The translations under genes were made by a program, and so were the position numbers. 60,908 bases of DNA from Clostridia bacterium (lineage in GTDB: Bacteria; Bacillota; Clostridia; Oscillospirales; Acutalibacteraceae): the NCBI GenBank assembly GCA_017549105.1, contig JAFYVN010000010.1, positions 81,261 through 142,168 of the forward strand, in the 5' to 3' direction. Shown piece by piece: positions 35,678 to 44,279 of the stretch (positions within the stretch are counted from its first letter, which is position 1; each line of letters opens with the position of its first letter). The notes beneath the pieces were generated by a model. It did no database searches and had not been told where the DNA came from. It was given only the letters and a program-made list of their open reading frames with translations.

Positions 35678-35997
35678 TTGTTGAGGTTGCTTTTTGCGGT
35701 TTTTCGGATAAAACAAGCTTTTAAACTACCATTTGGTTGGTATTGGATTTGCCAATACGCCCGCCGGTTTTAAATCCCTACATAAATAAAGACCCTGGTT
35801 TTTGGGTAAATATTCAATAAAATCCGCAAGTTTGTGCAGAATGACGGAGAAAAAATGCGTTTTTGTTTAATCTGACGAATTAAAATGTATACGATAATAA
35901 ACAAATATGTTGTGTCTATCAAAATTGACAATGTCGATTAGAGTATACATCAACATCCGTAAAATTGCAACATATATTTATAATGTATATATAAATA

Positions 35998-36027
35998 ACG
36001 GACCGTTCCGCAAAAAGAACAGTCCGT
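35998..36027 (-). terminator. Probable terminator of the radical SAM gene
   Basis: An 11-bp stem with one mismatch (ACGGACcGTTC / GAACaGTCCGT) just after the stop codon on the minus strand. The following T run is weak (TTATTTAT). Confidence 0.5.
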
Positions 36028-36032
36028 TAATG

Positions 36033-37499
36033 TCATTTTTTGAAATATAATCCGTATTTTTTTCGTATTTTCGGATGGAAAAATATTGTGAATGTTTTTG
36101 CCAGGCTATAGGCTGTGTAAAAACCGCTTCGTATGAAGTGCGTAAAACCTCTTCCGCTCATCGACTTAAGTGTGTTAGCGAGAACTTTGAAAAATTGCTC
36201 GTCTGACGAATCTCCGCTTTTTGCAAAAATTCCCCGAAGTCTGAAATATTTTCTTATTGTCATAAGTTCAAGTGTGCTGACCTCGGTTGCGTTGACCGTC
36301 ACATCATCAGCAAAAGTAACCTTTGAATATTCCTCGAGAGTTTTCGGGGGAATCATCTTGCCGTTTTCAACAAGCTCACGCTGAATCTTTGTACCGGGCA
36401 GGGGAGTGAAGCATCCAAATGCAACAACCGCCCCTTCAATCTGCTTTGCGAGAGTGACTGTTGATTTGAGGTCTTCTTCGGTTTCTCCCGGGAAACCAAT
36501 CATAAACATAACGATCGGAACGATGCCCGCTTTCAGACAGTTTGTGATGTTGCTGACAATCTTATCAAGCGGAGTTTTTTTATTGACACTTCTGAGAATT
36601 CTTTCCGAACCCGATTCAACACCGTAAATCATACATCTGCATCCGGAGTCATACATCGTTTTGTAGTCTTCAACGTCGTTTATTATGCCGATTCTCAGAT
36701 AACCGCTCCAGCAGGTATCAAGACCGCTGTTGACCATTGTTTTGCAGAAATCCATAACCTGATTGCGGTTAAGGAACATCAGGTCGTCTGTGAAATCAAA
36801 TCCGCCTGCACCGTGGTTATCGATAAGATAACGCATTTCACCGATTACGTGGTCAATCGGTCGCTGACGTCGTGTCGAACAGTGAAATTCAGGGTTGTAG
36901 CAGTAAGTGCAGGTGCCGAAACACCCTTTGGAAAGATACGTGCTGAGCATATTGCCGTAGCCGTATGAAGTCTGAAAGTAGTTTTCGGGTCTGACGAGCG
37001 ACCAGTCAAGCATCGGAAGAGTTGAAAGGTCGATAAACTCTCTGTCGGGAGTGCGGATAAATTTTCCGTCTCTTATGTATCCGAGACCGTAAATGCCGTC
37101 AAATTCTTCACCGTTGTCAAAAGTGTTTGCAAGCTCTAACCAGGTATATTCGCCTTCGTTGAAACTTATGTAATCAACATAACCGCTCGTAAGCGTTTCT
37201 TCGGGAATGGTAGAAGGCATTATTCCGCCCCATATAACGGGTATGCCCATCGATTTTGCTTCTTTAGAAATATGAATTGCATCTTTTATAAATGCAAACG
37301 AGATTACTGAAATGCCGATAATGTCGGGTCTGCGTTTTTTTAATACATCCTTTACGCTGTCAGTTTCAAAAAATCTGTCGCAGATGGTTGCACTGTGACC
37401 GTTAGCGTTAAGATATGTTGCGATGGACATTATCCCGAGCGGAGGATATGATGCTCTGAACGAGTCTTCAATCCTCGGATAAAAAAATACCGCTCTCAT
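36033..37499 (-). CDS. B12-binding-domain radical SAM protein
   Basis: 488 residues from ATG at 37499 (AGAGGAA upstream; an in-frame ATG 21 nt earlier is less well placed). The N-terminal ~140 residues form a cobalamin-binding-type domain (IIGISVISF, IPVIWGGIMPS). The radical SAM cluster motif follows as SKGCFGTCTYCYNP (CxxxCxxC, near residue 200), with GVESGSERIL and IGFPGETEEDL downstream. Members methylate or rearrange lipids, antibiotics or natural products. There are no biosynthetic neighbours to indicate the substrate. Confidence 0.92.
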   Translation of the reverse strand: MRAVFFYPRIEDSFRASYPPLGIMSIATYLNANGHSATICDRFFETDSVKDVLKKRRPDIIGISVISFAFIKDAIHISKEAKSMGIPVIWGGIMPSTIPEETLTSGYVDYISFNEGEYTWLELANTFDNGEEFDGIYGLGYIRDGKFIRTPDREFIDLSTLPMLDWSLVRPENYFQTSYGYGNMLSTYLSKGCFGTCTYCYNPEFHCSTRRQRPIDHVIGEMRYLIDNHGAGGFDFTDDLMFLNRNQVMDFCKTMVNSGLDTCWSGYLRIGIINDVEDYKTMYDSGCRCMIYGVESGSERILRSVNKKTPLDKIVSNITNCLKAGIVPIVMFMIGFPGETEEDLKSTVTLAKQIEGAVVAFGCFTPLPGTKIQRELVENGKMIPPKTLEEYSKVTFADDVTVNATEVSTLELMTIRKYFRLRGIFAKSGDSSDEQFFKVLANTLKSMSGRGFTHFIRSGFYTAYSLAKTFTIFFHPKIRKKYGLYFKK

Positions 37500-37898
37500 A
37501 TATAATTCCTCTTTCCTCAATATGTTCTTTTACAGAACATAAAATAATTATAATCCCGAAAAATATACAGTGTCAATGTTCGAAAAAGAAATTATACAAA
37601 AGAAAATTAAATTAATTATATTTGTATAAAGATTAATCGTTGGTATACATATATGCACATAAATCCAAGGAATAATTTTATTTTTAACATATACAGTTCT
37701 ATTTGTTTAAAAAGAAATTAATAAAAGAAATTACAGGTGACACGGTTTTGCGCAAAATAAGATTGTAATTTCTTCTTTGAAAGGATAATGTTGAAAAATT
37801 TTTTAAAAATCGCAAGTGAGCTTTTGCTATGAAAAAACGAGAAAAAATGAGCAAATGAGAGATTGCGAAATATAAATTAAAAAAGTTTAAAAAAACTA

Positions 37899-37927
37899 TT
37901 GACAGAATCGGAACCTTATGATAATAT
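37899..37927 (+). promoter_or_regulatory. Sigma-A promoter of rplM-rpsI
   Basis: A perfect TTGACA at 37899-37904 and TAATAT at 37922-37927 are separated by 17 nt, about 30 nt before the rplM start. The rest of the 37500-37898 gap is AT-rich with no gene seen. Confidence 0.75.
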
Positions 37928-37961
37928 ATGCAAGCACAAAAAATTAAACGGAGGAAAAGTT

Positions 37962-38390
37962 ATGTCTACTTATATGCCTAAAGCGGGCGACATCACCCGT
38001 AAGTGGTATGTGATCGATGCAGCAGGTAAGCCCATGGGTAAGGTTGCTGTTGAAGCTGCAAGACTTCTTCGCGGCAAGCATAAGCCCATCTTCACACCTC
38101 ACGCAGACTGCGGCGATCATGTAATCATCATCAACGCTGAGAAAGCAGTTCTCACAGGCAACAAACTCGACCAGAAGATGTACTATCATCACACAGGCTA
38201 CATCGGTCATCTCAAAGAGGTTAAGTACAGCACTCTTATGAAGACAAGATCCGATTTCGCTATGACACTTGCTGTTAAGGGTATGGTTCCCGATACAGTT
38301 ATCGGCCGTAAGGCTCTCACCAGACTTCGCGTATTTAAGGGCGCAGAACACACACATGCTGCTCAGAAGCCCGAAGCATGGGAATTTTAA
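37962..38390 (+). CDS. rplM: Ribosomal protein L13
   Basis: 142 residues, component of the large ribosomal subunit. Starts at ATG 37962 after GGAGGAAAAG. Family features: RKWYVIDAAGKPMG, HKPIFTPHADCGDHVI and VKGMVPDTVIGRKALTRLRVFKG. The longer in-frame reading frame from 37899 overlaps the promoter and is not used. It is co-transcribed with rpsI, 19 nt downstream. Confidence 0.98.
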   Translation: MSTYMPKAGDITRKWYVIDAAGKPMGKVAVEAARLLRGKHKPIFTPHADCGDHVIIINAEKAVLTGNKLDQKMYYHHTGYIGHLKEVKYSTLMKTRSDFAMTLAVKGMVPDTVIGRKALTRLRVFKGAEHTHAAQKPEAWEF

Positions 38391-38409
38391 GAAAGGGAGG
38401 CAATAAATA

Positions 38410-38808
38410 ATGTACGAGACAAATCCTTATTTCTATGGTACAGGCCGTAGAAAGAGCTCAGTTGCCAGAGTACGCGTTTATGCAGGTACAGGCAAGATTA
38501 TAATCAACGACAGAGAGATCGACGATTATTTCGGTCTTGAAACACTCAAGCTCATCGTTCGTCAGCCTCTCGCTCTTACAGACACAGCTGAGAAGTTTGA
38601 CATCATCTGCCGTGTAGGTGGCGGCGGTGTAACAGGCCAGGCAGGTGCTATCCGTCACGGTATCGCACGTGCACTTCTTCAGTACGACGAAAATCTTCGT
38701 CCCGCCCTCAAGAAGGCAGGTTTCCTTACCAGAGACCCCAGAATGAAGGAAAGAAAGAAGTACGGTCTCAAAGGCGCACGTCGTGCACCCCAGTTCTCAA
38801 AGAGATAA
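38410..38808 (+). CDS. rpsI: Ribosomal protein S9; 3' end is the integration site
   Basis: 132 residues, component of the small ribosomal subunit, with the conserved [13 protein letters not shown] start and the C-terminal basic tail ending in FSKR that reaches the P-site tRNA. The last codons and the following terminator are duplicated at 52867-52935, marking the insertion site of a mobile element. The reading frame here remains complete, so the element left the protein intact. Confidence 0.98.
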   Translation: MYETNPYFYGTGRRKSSVARVRVYAGTGKIIINDREIDDYFGLETLKLIVRQPLALTDTAEKFDIICRVGGGGVTGQAGAIRHGIARALLQYDENLRPALKKAGFLTRDPRMKERKKYGLKGARRAPQFSKR

Positions 38809-38862
38809 TTTTTCCCGAATGGGAATTATCGAAAACCCTTGGAATCTCAACGGTTCCAAGGG
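38792..38862. mobile_element. attL: left junction repeat of the integrative element
   Basis: This 71-bp stretch matches 52867-52935 with only a few differences. It starts with a 20-bp identical block covering the end of rpsI and its stop codon (38792-38811), and continues through the conserved CCCGAATGGG and ATTATCGAAAACCCTTGGAATC to the terminator stem. The integrase gene lies nearby at 39526. Confidence 0.85.
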
Positions 38863-38875
38863 CTATTTTCTTTTT
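38833..38875 (+). terminator. Terminator of rplM-rpsI (left copy)
   Basis: AACCCTTGGAA pairs with TTCCAAGGG, followed by a TATTTTCTTTTT stretch. It is duplicated, with a changed loop, at the right end of the element. Confidence 0.85.
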
Positions 38876-38894
38876 AAGAATAATCCTAAAATCC

Positions 38895-38915
38895 AAAATG
38901 TCAATATTTTGTCAA
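38895..38915 (+). repeat. Candidate integrase arm-type site, left copy
   Basis: AAAATGTCAATATTTTGTCAA, identical in sequence and orientation to 52680-52700. Inside it TGTCAA occurs twice with an 11-bp period, the spacing known for arm sites of Tn916-type integrases. Confidence 0.6.
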
Positions 38916-38920
38916 TAATT

Positions 38921-38960
38921 AAAAAAAAACACAGGAAAACAATCTGTTTCCTGTGTTTAC
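38921..38960 (-). terminator. Leftward terminator at the element left end
   Basis: AACACAGGAAA pairs with TTTCCTGTGTT; on the minus strand the stem is followed by a run of nine T. It ends the leftward rep-xis-int-unknown transcript before it reaches rpsI. Confidence 0.75.
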
Positions 38961-38978
38961 GCATTTCTAAAATAAATG

Positions 38979-39060
38979 TCCCCTTCCGGTCCGCAGTTCA
39001 CACCGAAGTGTGCCTAAGCGTAAGGGGCTCTGTCATATATATTATATACAGAGTCTGATG
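38979..39060. other. Structured non-coding stretch near the left end
   Basis: CCCCTT and AAGGGG enclose an inner CACAC-CGAA-GTGTG hairpin (about 38980-39028), followed at once by a second hairpin of CTCTGT facing ACAGAG (about 39029-39054). No gene is visible. It may be a recombination or transfer site, or the end of a small RNA; undetermined. Confidence 0.35.
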
Positions 39061-39099
39061 ACAAAAGTCAATAGCTTTTTATTGTGTTACATAAAATGA

Positions 39100-39480
39100 T
39101 TACATTATAAATGTTTCAACCATATCTTTTGTTAATTCTGCAGAACTCCAAAAATCAATCAAACGTAACGTTTCTTTATTGGATAAGCGAATTTCTATTC
39201 TTTTGGAGTTTTTGTTTGTTTTGATTTTCTTCTCATCTATTTTTTTGCGCAACATGGTATTTACAGCGTCAAAAAACCATTCGCCTATGTTGTCTTCGTT
39301 CTTTTCTGACTCATCCGTAATAATGTAGTAGAACACAAGATGATCGCTTTTGCATAAATCGCCGTTTTCATCAGTTGATTCATAATATCCTGCACTATAT
39401 ACATGCAGATTATTGTTTGGATAACCTAATTCTCGGAGAGTTGTTGCTGCTGCGATTCTATGGGGTGTAAGTATAGTCAT
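39100..39480 (-). CDS. Unknown 126-residue protein, downstream of integrase
   Basis: No recognised domain. Mixed alpha/beta with charged C-terminal half (KKIDEKKIKTNKNSKR). It begins 45 nt after the integrase stop on the same strand and follows a well-placed AAAGGAA site, so it is probably transcribed with int. A role in integration is possible from position only. Confidence 0.65.
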   Translation of the reverse strand: MTILTPHRIAAATTLRELGYPNNNLHVYSAGYYESTDENGDLCKSDHLVFYYIITDESEKNEDNIGEWFFDAVNTMLRKKIDEKKIKTNKNSKRIEIRLSNKETLRLIDFWSSAELTKDMVETFIM

Positions 39481-39525
39481 AATATAAATTCCTTTCGTTT
39501 TTAGATTTTGTTGTTTGATTGTTGA

Positions 39526-40752
39526 TTATCCGTTCCACACAAGTGAAGCGAATTTTTCGTTTGCGGCCTGCTGTGCATCTTTGTTGCTGTGGCAATATAA
39601 CGAAAGCGTAATTTCGATCGATCTGTGACCCAATTTTGTAGATACGGTTTTGATGTCTGCGCCGCTTTGTATCATAATCGTTGCCATTGTATGTCTGAAC
39701 TTATGAGGATGACAATCTTCAATGCCGTACTTCTCACCGAATTTTCTAAGATACGCAGTAGGAGCCTGAGGGTTTATTCTTTTGCCGTCAAGGTGTGTGA
39801 AGATATGTTTTGGTGTCGGTAAATTCTGCCCCTCAACAACCTCTTTCTGGAGTGTTTTCCATTTTTTCAGAATTTCTATAACCTGAGGGTTCGCATAAAC
39901 GTCTCTTTCTTTTTTGCTTTTTGTGTTTGTGTCGTAGACCCCCTTGCCTTCCGTGTACTGTGCATTGTTCACGATATGAATTCTGCCGCTTGCGAAATCA
40001 ATATCCGCCCATCTAAGACCGCAGGCTTCTCCGCGACGCATTCCTGTATCGGCAAGAAGATAAATCATTGCCTGCCACATCGAAGGCTCTTTTTCTGAGC
40101 AGAGCAGAATCTTTTTCAACTCTTCCACAGAAAATGTCTCAACCTTTTCCTCGCCCTCGTTATCAACAGGCTTCTCGATATTTTTCATCGGATTTGATGC
40201 AATCAGATTTTGCTTTACGCACCACGTGAGAAACGCAGACAGAGTTGCATAATGCTTTCTGACTGTAGAAATCCTGAGTTCACAGTCATACGAAAGAAAA
40301 TCAATATAAGCCTGACAATTGTCCTCGCTAATATCTTCAAGCTTCTTATTTCCGAACATCGTCAGAGCTCGTTTCATCGTGGTTCTGATGCCGGTAATGG
40401 TGTTAATCTTCTTTTTTCTGGTTTTGCTGATATATAATTCAAAGGCATCGAAAAAAATAATTTTTCCGGCTTCTTTTTTTGCCTGCAATCTGGCTATTTC
40501 CAGCTTCTCAGCTTTAATTTCTTCTTTTGTTTTGACTTCGCCTCTGTCGCAAGCAACCTGAAAATTAGCTTTTGCAATATCAAGCTCTTTTTGCTGACGC
40601 TTTTTAGCCCACTTATCCCAGTCTTCGGGCAGTTTCCAAACTGTGGAATAGGGAGTAATTTGCTTACCGTTAGCATCATAGCCTCTGGATACCTTTATTC
40701 TGTATCCTGTTAATTCTTTATCCTTATTATACACAGGTGTTGCACTTGCCAT
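39526..40752 (-). CDS. int: Tyrosine integrase (Tn916/phage family)
   Basis: 408 residues from ATG at 40752, preceded by AAAGGA. It has an N-terminal arm-binding region (about 1-60), a SAM-like core-binding domain (about 115-205) and a catalytic domain with Arg239 in DTGMRRGEACGLRW, HPHKFRHTMAT, LGHRS and the nucleophile Tyr386 in SLYCHS. It should recombine the attL/attR repeats at rpsI. It follows the xis-like gene and is transcribed leftwards, away from the cargo. Confidence 0.95.
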   Translation of the reverse strand: MASATPVYNKDKELTGYRIKVSRGYDANGKQITPYSTVWKLPEDWDKWAKKRQQKELDIAKANFQVACDRGEVKTKEEIKAEKLEIARLQAKKEAGKIIFFDAFELYISKTRKKKINTITGIRTTMKRALTMFGNKKLEDISEDNCQAYIDFLSYDCELRISTVRKHYATLSAFLTWCVKQNLIASNPMKNIEKPVDNEGEEKVETFSVEELKKILLCSEKEPSMWQAMIYLLADTGMRRGEACGLRWADIDFASGRIHIVNNAQYTEGKGVYDTNTKSKKERDVYANPQVIEILKKWKTLQKEVVEGQNLPTPKHIFTHLDGKRINPQAPTAYLRKFGEKYGIEDCHPHKFRHTMATIMIQSGADIKTVSTKLGHRSIEITLSLYCHSNKDAQQAANEKFASLVWNG

Positions 40753-40837
40753 TGTTTTTTCATCCTTTCGGTTTTTATTGATTTGCCTGCCCCTCCTGTG
40801 CAGAAGGGGCAGATGATATTGATTTTGACACAACATC

Positions 40838-41023
40838 TTATGCTGCTGTGTTTTCGTGAGCTTCGAAATACTCCATCATCTTGGGGTAGTTGATGAGATA
40901 CTTCATACCGGACTTGTGATAGCTGATTTCATTTGCCTTAGCAAGGTCTCGTATGTAATGAGCGCTCATACCGCTCGCCTTTGCTGCATCGTTGATTGAC
41001 ATATATGTAGGTGTAGTTTTCAT
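40838..41023 (-). CDS. xis: Excisionase-like helix-turn-helix protein
   Basis: 61 residues: MSINDAAKASGMSAHYIRDLAKANEISYHKSG is a winged-helix of the excisionase/MerR type, the size of known directionality factors. It lies 86 nt upstream of the int start, both leftwards. It probably bends DNA and controls excision. Confidence 0.85.
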   Translation of the reverse strand: MKTTPTYMSINDAAKASGMSAHYIRDLAKANEISYHKSGMKYLINYPKMMEYFEAHENTAA

Positions 41024-41113
41024 AATTAATAATTCCTTTCGTTATACAAAAATATTTATAAAAAATTGTGTCGGTTGCCTATAGTACAGTTTTACTCGCC
41101 TTTTTGTAAAAAA

Positions 41114-42469
41114 CTAAATCCTTCTATGGTAGAGAGGAGGTCTTACAATAACACTCTTAACTGTAGAGAAACGATAATCGGGATATGTTGGTCTTGCCTT
41201 CTTCTTACCGTTATAATCGGAACATCTGCAGTTGATAATCTCTGTTGCTTTGTTTGTGAAACCGGAATGTGGATTGTACTTAACAAACGAAGCATCAAGC
41301 TTCTTAATCGGTACATCTGGTTTATCGAGAACAACAAGCTCTGAAGGTTCAACGATTTCATCCGCTTCAGTAGTTGCAGCAACTGTTTCGTCTTCGATAT
41401 ATTCGAAATCTGAACGGTGACAAACATTATCTATGAAGCTTATTCTGTAATTCAGCTTTGTGTAGAGAATGCTTATCTCTGCATCCTGTGCAAGATTAAG
41501 GCAAGCATTGTAGATGACACGGTTACCCTTCTGAGAATGAAACGAGTGACAGCCTTCTTCGTTTATCTGCATCATATTTGCAAGAAGGTGGTCAAGCTTA
41601 TACTTCAGATATGAAGGCTTCTCGCCTTTGGGGTTTGTACTGTATTCAGCCTTTTTGGCGTTGTAGCAATCGGTTATTAGCTTTTCATATTCATTCTCTG
41701 GAACGAAATCGTAAATCAGATTCCGAGAGGTAAGAAGATAAGCGAAACGGTTGTTGGCTTTCTTGAACATCTTTTCAACACTGCCGAACACCTTGCCGTC
41801 ATAAGCACTGAACGGCTCCTTGCATCTCATTTCAAGCCTCAGTGTGTTTTTTATTTTATTTTGGTCTTCTTTCGCTTTATCCTGCTCTTTCGCTTTATCA
41901 TAAAGAACGATATCTAATTTCTTCGAAGTAAAGCAGTAACCGTCAATGTCATAATCATAGGTCTTGCTGCCTGAACGACCGGGCTTCAAATATTTAAAGT
42001 ACATATTCCGGAACAGTCGGCAGAATTCTTCCTGTTCTTCTATACCGTTGATGCAAAATGAAAAGCTGTGGTCGATTCTCCTTACATCAAAAACATCAAA
42101 ATAAATCGGGTTCGCCGCAAGGTCAACGTTGATGTTGTAGCAGGTTAAAATATCCTTGGCTTCATAGTTCAGAATATTGCTGTCCTTATACAGAAAACCG
42201 GTTGTGTTATCGCCATAAAGGACCTTCGGAACCGAAAACTCGATAAATACATTGTCGTAGGGCTTGTCCTTCAGCTTCTTGTAAATGAACTTTGCGGTCG
42301 CATTGAGAAAAGGTATATCACCTAAGTAATGGTATTTGCGTTTGTTATCCCAAAGCCATGTTCCTTTGACAGGAAGAATTTCTTCCGCTGGGTGGCAAGC
42401 TTTGATTGTGTCGACAAAAACCTCTTTCGGAAAAGGCTGTTTCAACTCTTTGATAAACTCTTTGTTCAT
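41114..42469 (-). CDS. rep: Phage/plasmid replication protein, gene II/X-like
   Basis: 451 residues from ATG at 42469, preceded by AGGAGA. Features match the gene II/X family that starts rolling-circle replication in filamentous phages and related plasmids: VDTIKACHP near the start, FIEFSVPKVLYGDN, KKLDIVLYDKAKEQ and LRLEMRCKE. The identification rests on this motif pattern and is moderate. The ~110 C-terminal residues are unlike the core. Presence in a chromosomal element suggests the excised circle can replicate. A 9-bp perfect palindrome lies 30 nt upstream. Confidence 0.7.
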   Translation of the reverse strand: MNKEFIKELKQPFPKEVFVDTIKACHPAEEILPVKGTWLWDNKRKYHYLGDIPFLNATAKFIYKKLKDKPYDNVFIEFSVPKVLYGDNTTGFLYKDSNILNYEAKDILTCYNINVDLAANPIYFDVFDVRRIDHSFSFCINGIEEQEEFCRLFRNMYFKYLKPGRSGSKTYDYDIDGYCFTSKKLDIVLYDKAKEQDKAKEDQNKIKNTLRLEMRCKEPFSAYDGKVFGSVEKMFKKANNRFAYLLTSRNLIYDFVPENEYEKLITDCYNAKKAEYSTNPKGEKPSYLKYKLDHLLANMMQINEEGCHSFHSQKGNRVIYNACLNLAQDAEISILYTKLNYRISFIDNVCHRSDFEYIEDETVAATTEADEIVEPSELVVLDKPDVPIKKLDASFVKYNPHSGFTNKATEIINCRCSDYNGKKKARPTYPDYRFSTVKSVIVRPPLYHRRI

Positions 42470-42497
42470 GACATGTCTCCTTCTGCGTTTTTGAGTG

Positions 42498-42518
42498 TCT
42501 TGTGCACTTTGCACAAGA
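42498..42518. promoter_or_regulatory. Perfect palindrome upstream of rep
   Basis: TCTTGTGCA-CTT-TGCACAAGA, 9-bp arms around 3 nt, 29 nt upstream of the rep ATG. It may be an operator for rep or part of a replication origin hairpin. Confidence 0.5.
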
Positions 42519-42715
42519 AGTATGTACGAAACGCTTTTTAATTCGTGTTTCTGAACAAGATTTTTTTTAAAAAACGACAAAAAGTTGACATGTTTTGTTA
42601 AGAAATTACCAAAAACAGGAAAAATCTTTGTGGATAACGAACAAGGTTTTACGAAGCTTAAGTAGGTTTTGTTGGTCAGATTTCATGAAAAAATAAATTT
42701 TTCAAGCTAAAAAAT

Positions 42716-42745
42716 AATGCCCCGCAAATACCTTGCGGAGCACCA
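42716..42745 (-). terminator. Terminator of the CAP operon
   Basis: TGCcCCGCAA pairs with TTGCGGaGCA; on the minus strand it is followed by TTATTTTTTAG. It lies about 100 nt after the CAP-gene stop. Confidence 0.75.
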
Positions 42746-42843
42746 TTCTGTTTGTATGAGCATAAAGATGGTAATTAATTAAATAAATCATCTATAATAC
42801 CGTTGCAAGCATCAGCGGAATGCCTACAAACGGTTATTTTTTT

Positions 42844-43389
42844 CTACCTTGCAAATAATTGGACTGCATAAAAATATCCTTCATCGGATTCTAAAACGCA
42901 TATTCCTGAATAAGTCCACTCTCCCAAAAGAATTTTTTTATGAGTTTCTGAGGATAACCAGAGACTTAACGCATATGACGGCGAGAAGGTCTTTTGAGAA
43001 CGTATGATGACGATATTCTCGCCGTAAGCATCATAAACCATACCGTTTTCTTCAAAGACAGTATAGAATCTTGAAGAATCGGGTCTCAGGTGACCTTGGG
43101 CAACAAGCTGTTCACAGACCCGTATATAAGAAAGCTGCGAGATTTCACAGCTGTGCACAAGCTTGTCCAATCCTACGTCCTCTCTCGCCCGATTACAGAG
43201 TTCGAAAAGTTCGACTGCATCTTTGCTGTGAACATTGCCGGAAGAGCTCACAGAGCATTCTGTTGAAGAACAGACGGGCTCTGCGGTTGTGATTTCGTCA
43301 AAAGGTATTGAGATAACATCTTTCTTTTCCGAAACAAAGGACATAAGCATTAAGATTATTGAAATAAGAATTGATAAAACCTTTTTGAT
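42844..43389 (-). CDS. Secreted CAP-domain protein with possible ATC start codon
   Basis: About 181 residues. A CAP/SCP domain follows a signal peptide; visible CAP pieces are NRAREDVGLDKL, the GENIVII strand with the conserved Glu and a C-terminal YFYAVQLFAR strand. The first in-frame ATG (43350) lies in the middle of the hydrophobic signal, but the frame stays open upstream, giving KKVLSILISIILMLMSF after an ATC codon at 43387-43389 that is 7 nt past a perfect GGAGG. Either ATC starts translation or the start codon was lost. The gap to the upstream gene is 2 nt. Confidence 0.75.
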   Translation of the reverse strand: MKKVLSILISIILMLMSFVSEKKDVISIPFDEITTAEPVCSSTECSVSSSGNVHSKDAVELFELCNRAREDVGLDKLVHSCEISQLSYIRVCEQLVAQGHLRPDSSRFYTVFEENGMVYDAYGENIVIIRSQKTFSPSYALSLWLSSETHKKILLGEWTYSGICVLESDEGYFYAVQLFAR

Positions 43390-43391
43390 AT

Positions 43392-43826
43392 CTATTCCTC
43401 CTCTGCATAATCAAAATCAAAAATAAGTTTGCCGTCATAATCAATATACACGTGAGCTAAAATCTTGGTTTCACATGATTGATCGATAAAGAGCAGAAGG
43501 GCATCTGTAATGATACCTTCCCCATATTCTGGGTTTTGCAGAATCAGCATTCTGTTGTCGTATCCGCCGAAGACCTCGATGTGCGTGTCATCGATTGACA
43601 AACTGCCTTTGAATTTAGTTTCAGGATCTTCGATGAGCCTTGCAACAAATTTGCTTTGACCGTCCGTTTCGCAAAACAGCAATCCCGATTGTTCTGAATC
43701 CGAGATTGATCCGACTACGAATTTCACACCGTCTTTAAATCTGAAGAAGCGTATTTCGTTATCTTCGGGCAAAGCGTGAGCGAAGTAACAAGCCGTGTGG
43801 TTCATCATAAACATATTTTTCAACAT
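43392..43826 (-). CDS. Unknown acidic protein, CAP operon
   Basis: 144 residues, beta-rich and acidic, ending FDYAEEE. It starts 7 nt after GGAGG. No recognised motif. Its end contains the ribosome binding site of the CAP gene, so the two are tightly coupled. Possibly works with the CAP protein at the surface or in the cell; undetermined. Confidence 0.65.
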   Translation of the reverse strand: MLKNMFMMNHTACYFAHALPEDNEIRFFRFKDGVKFVVGSISDSEQSGLLFCETDGQSKFVARLIEDPETKFKGSLSIDDTHIEVFGGYDNRMLILQNPEYGEGIITDALLLFIDQSCETKILAHVYIDYDGKLIFDFDYAEEE

Positions 43827-43838
43827 TCCGGATCCTCC

Positions 43839-44279
43839 TTATGCAAACTCTATCATCATCATGCCGTCCTTGACATAGCAGCGAATGAAAAGTCGGGTTG
43901 ATTTTCCGTCAAAAAATCCGACCGTAATACCGTCAGACCTGATATCCTGATAATAGTCATTTCTGAATATGAAAATTTTTCCGTTGGGCATCCGAACTTC
44001 CGTCTGATCATCGTATGCACCGGGTTCGATTATGTATCGTCCACCGTCGTATGTCCATTTTTCTTCCGGCGGATATTCTTTCTTCTTCAGATCAAAACCA
44101 TCTTCGGTTCGCTTGAAAAAGAGAAAATAGTTTTCGGAATCAAGAATGGAAGCTATGGGCTTTTGGGAATGGCAGGTATCACAGAAAAAATCTAACGAAT
44201 TATGACCTTTGCCGGATAACTTGATTGAAAATGTGGCTTTTTCGCCTTTGGTTGAAACAGTAATTGCTTTGGTTAACAT
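43839..44279 (-). CDS. Unknown protein with a CxxC pair, first gene of CAP operon
   Basis: 146 residues, beta-rich, with FFCDTCH near residue 32 as the only distinct motif (could bind a metal, or be redox active). Followed after 12 nt by the acidic unknown protein. Starts after GGAGGAAT. Not recognised; the three-gene set seems to be specific cargo of the element. Confidence 0.65.
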   Translation of the reverse strand: MLTKAITVSTKGEKATFSIKLSGKGHNSLDFFCDTCHSQKPIASILDSENYFLFFKRTEDGFDLKKKEYPPEEKWTYDGGRYIIEPGAYDDQTEVRMPNGKIFIFRNDYYQDIRSDGITVGFFDGKSTRLFIRCYVKDGMMMIEFA

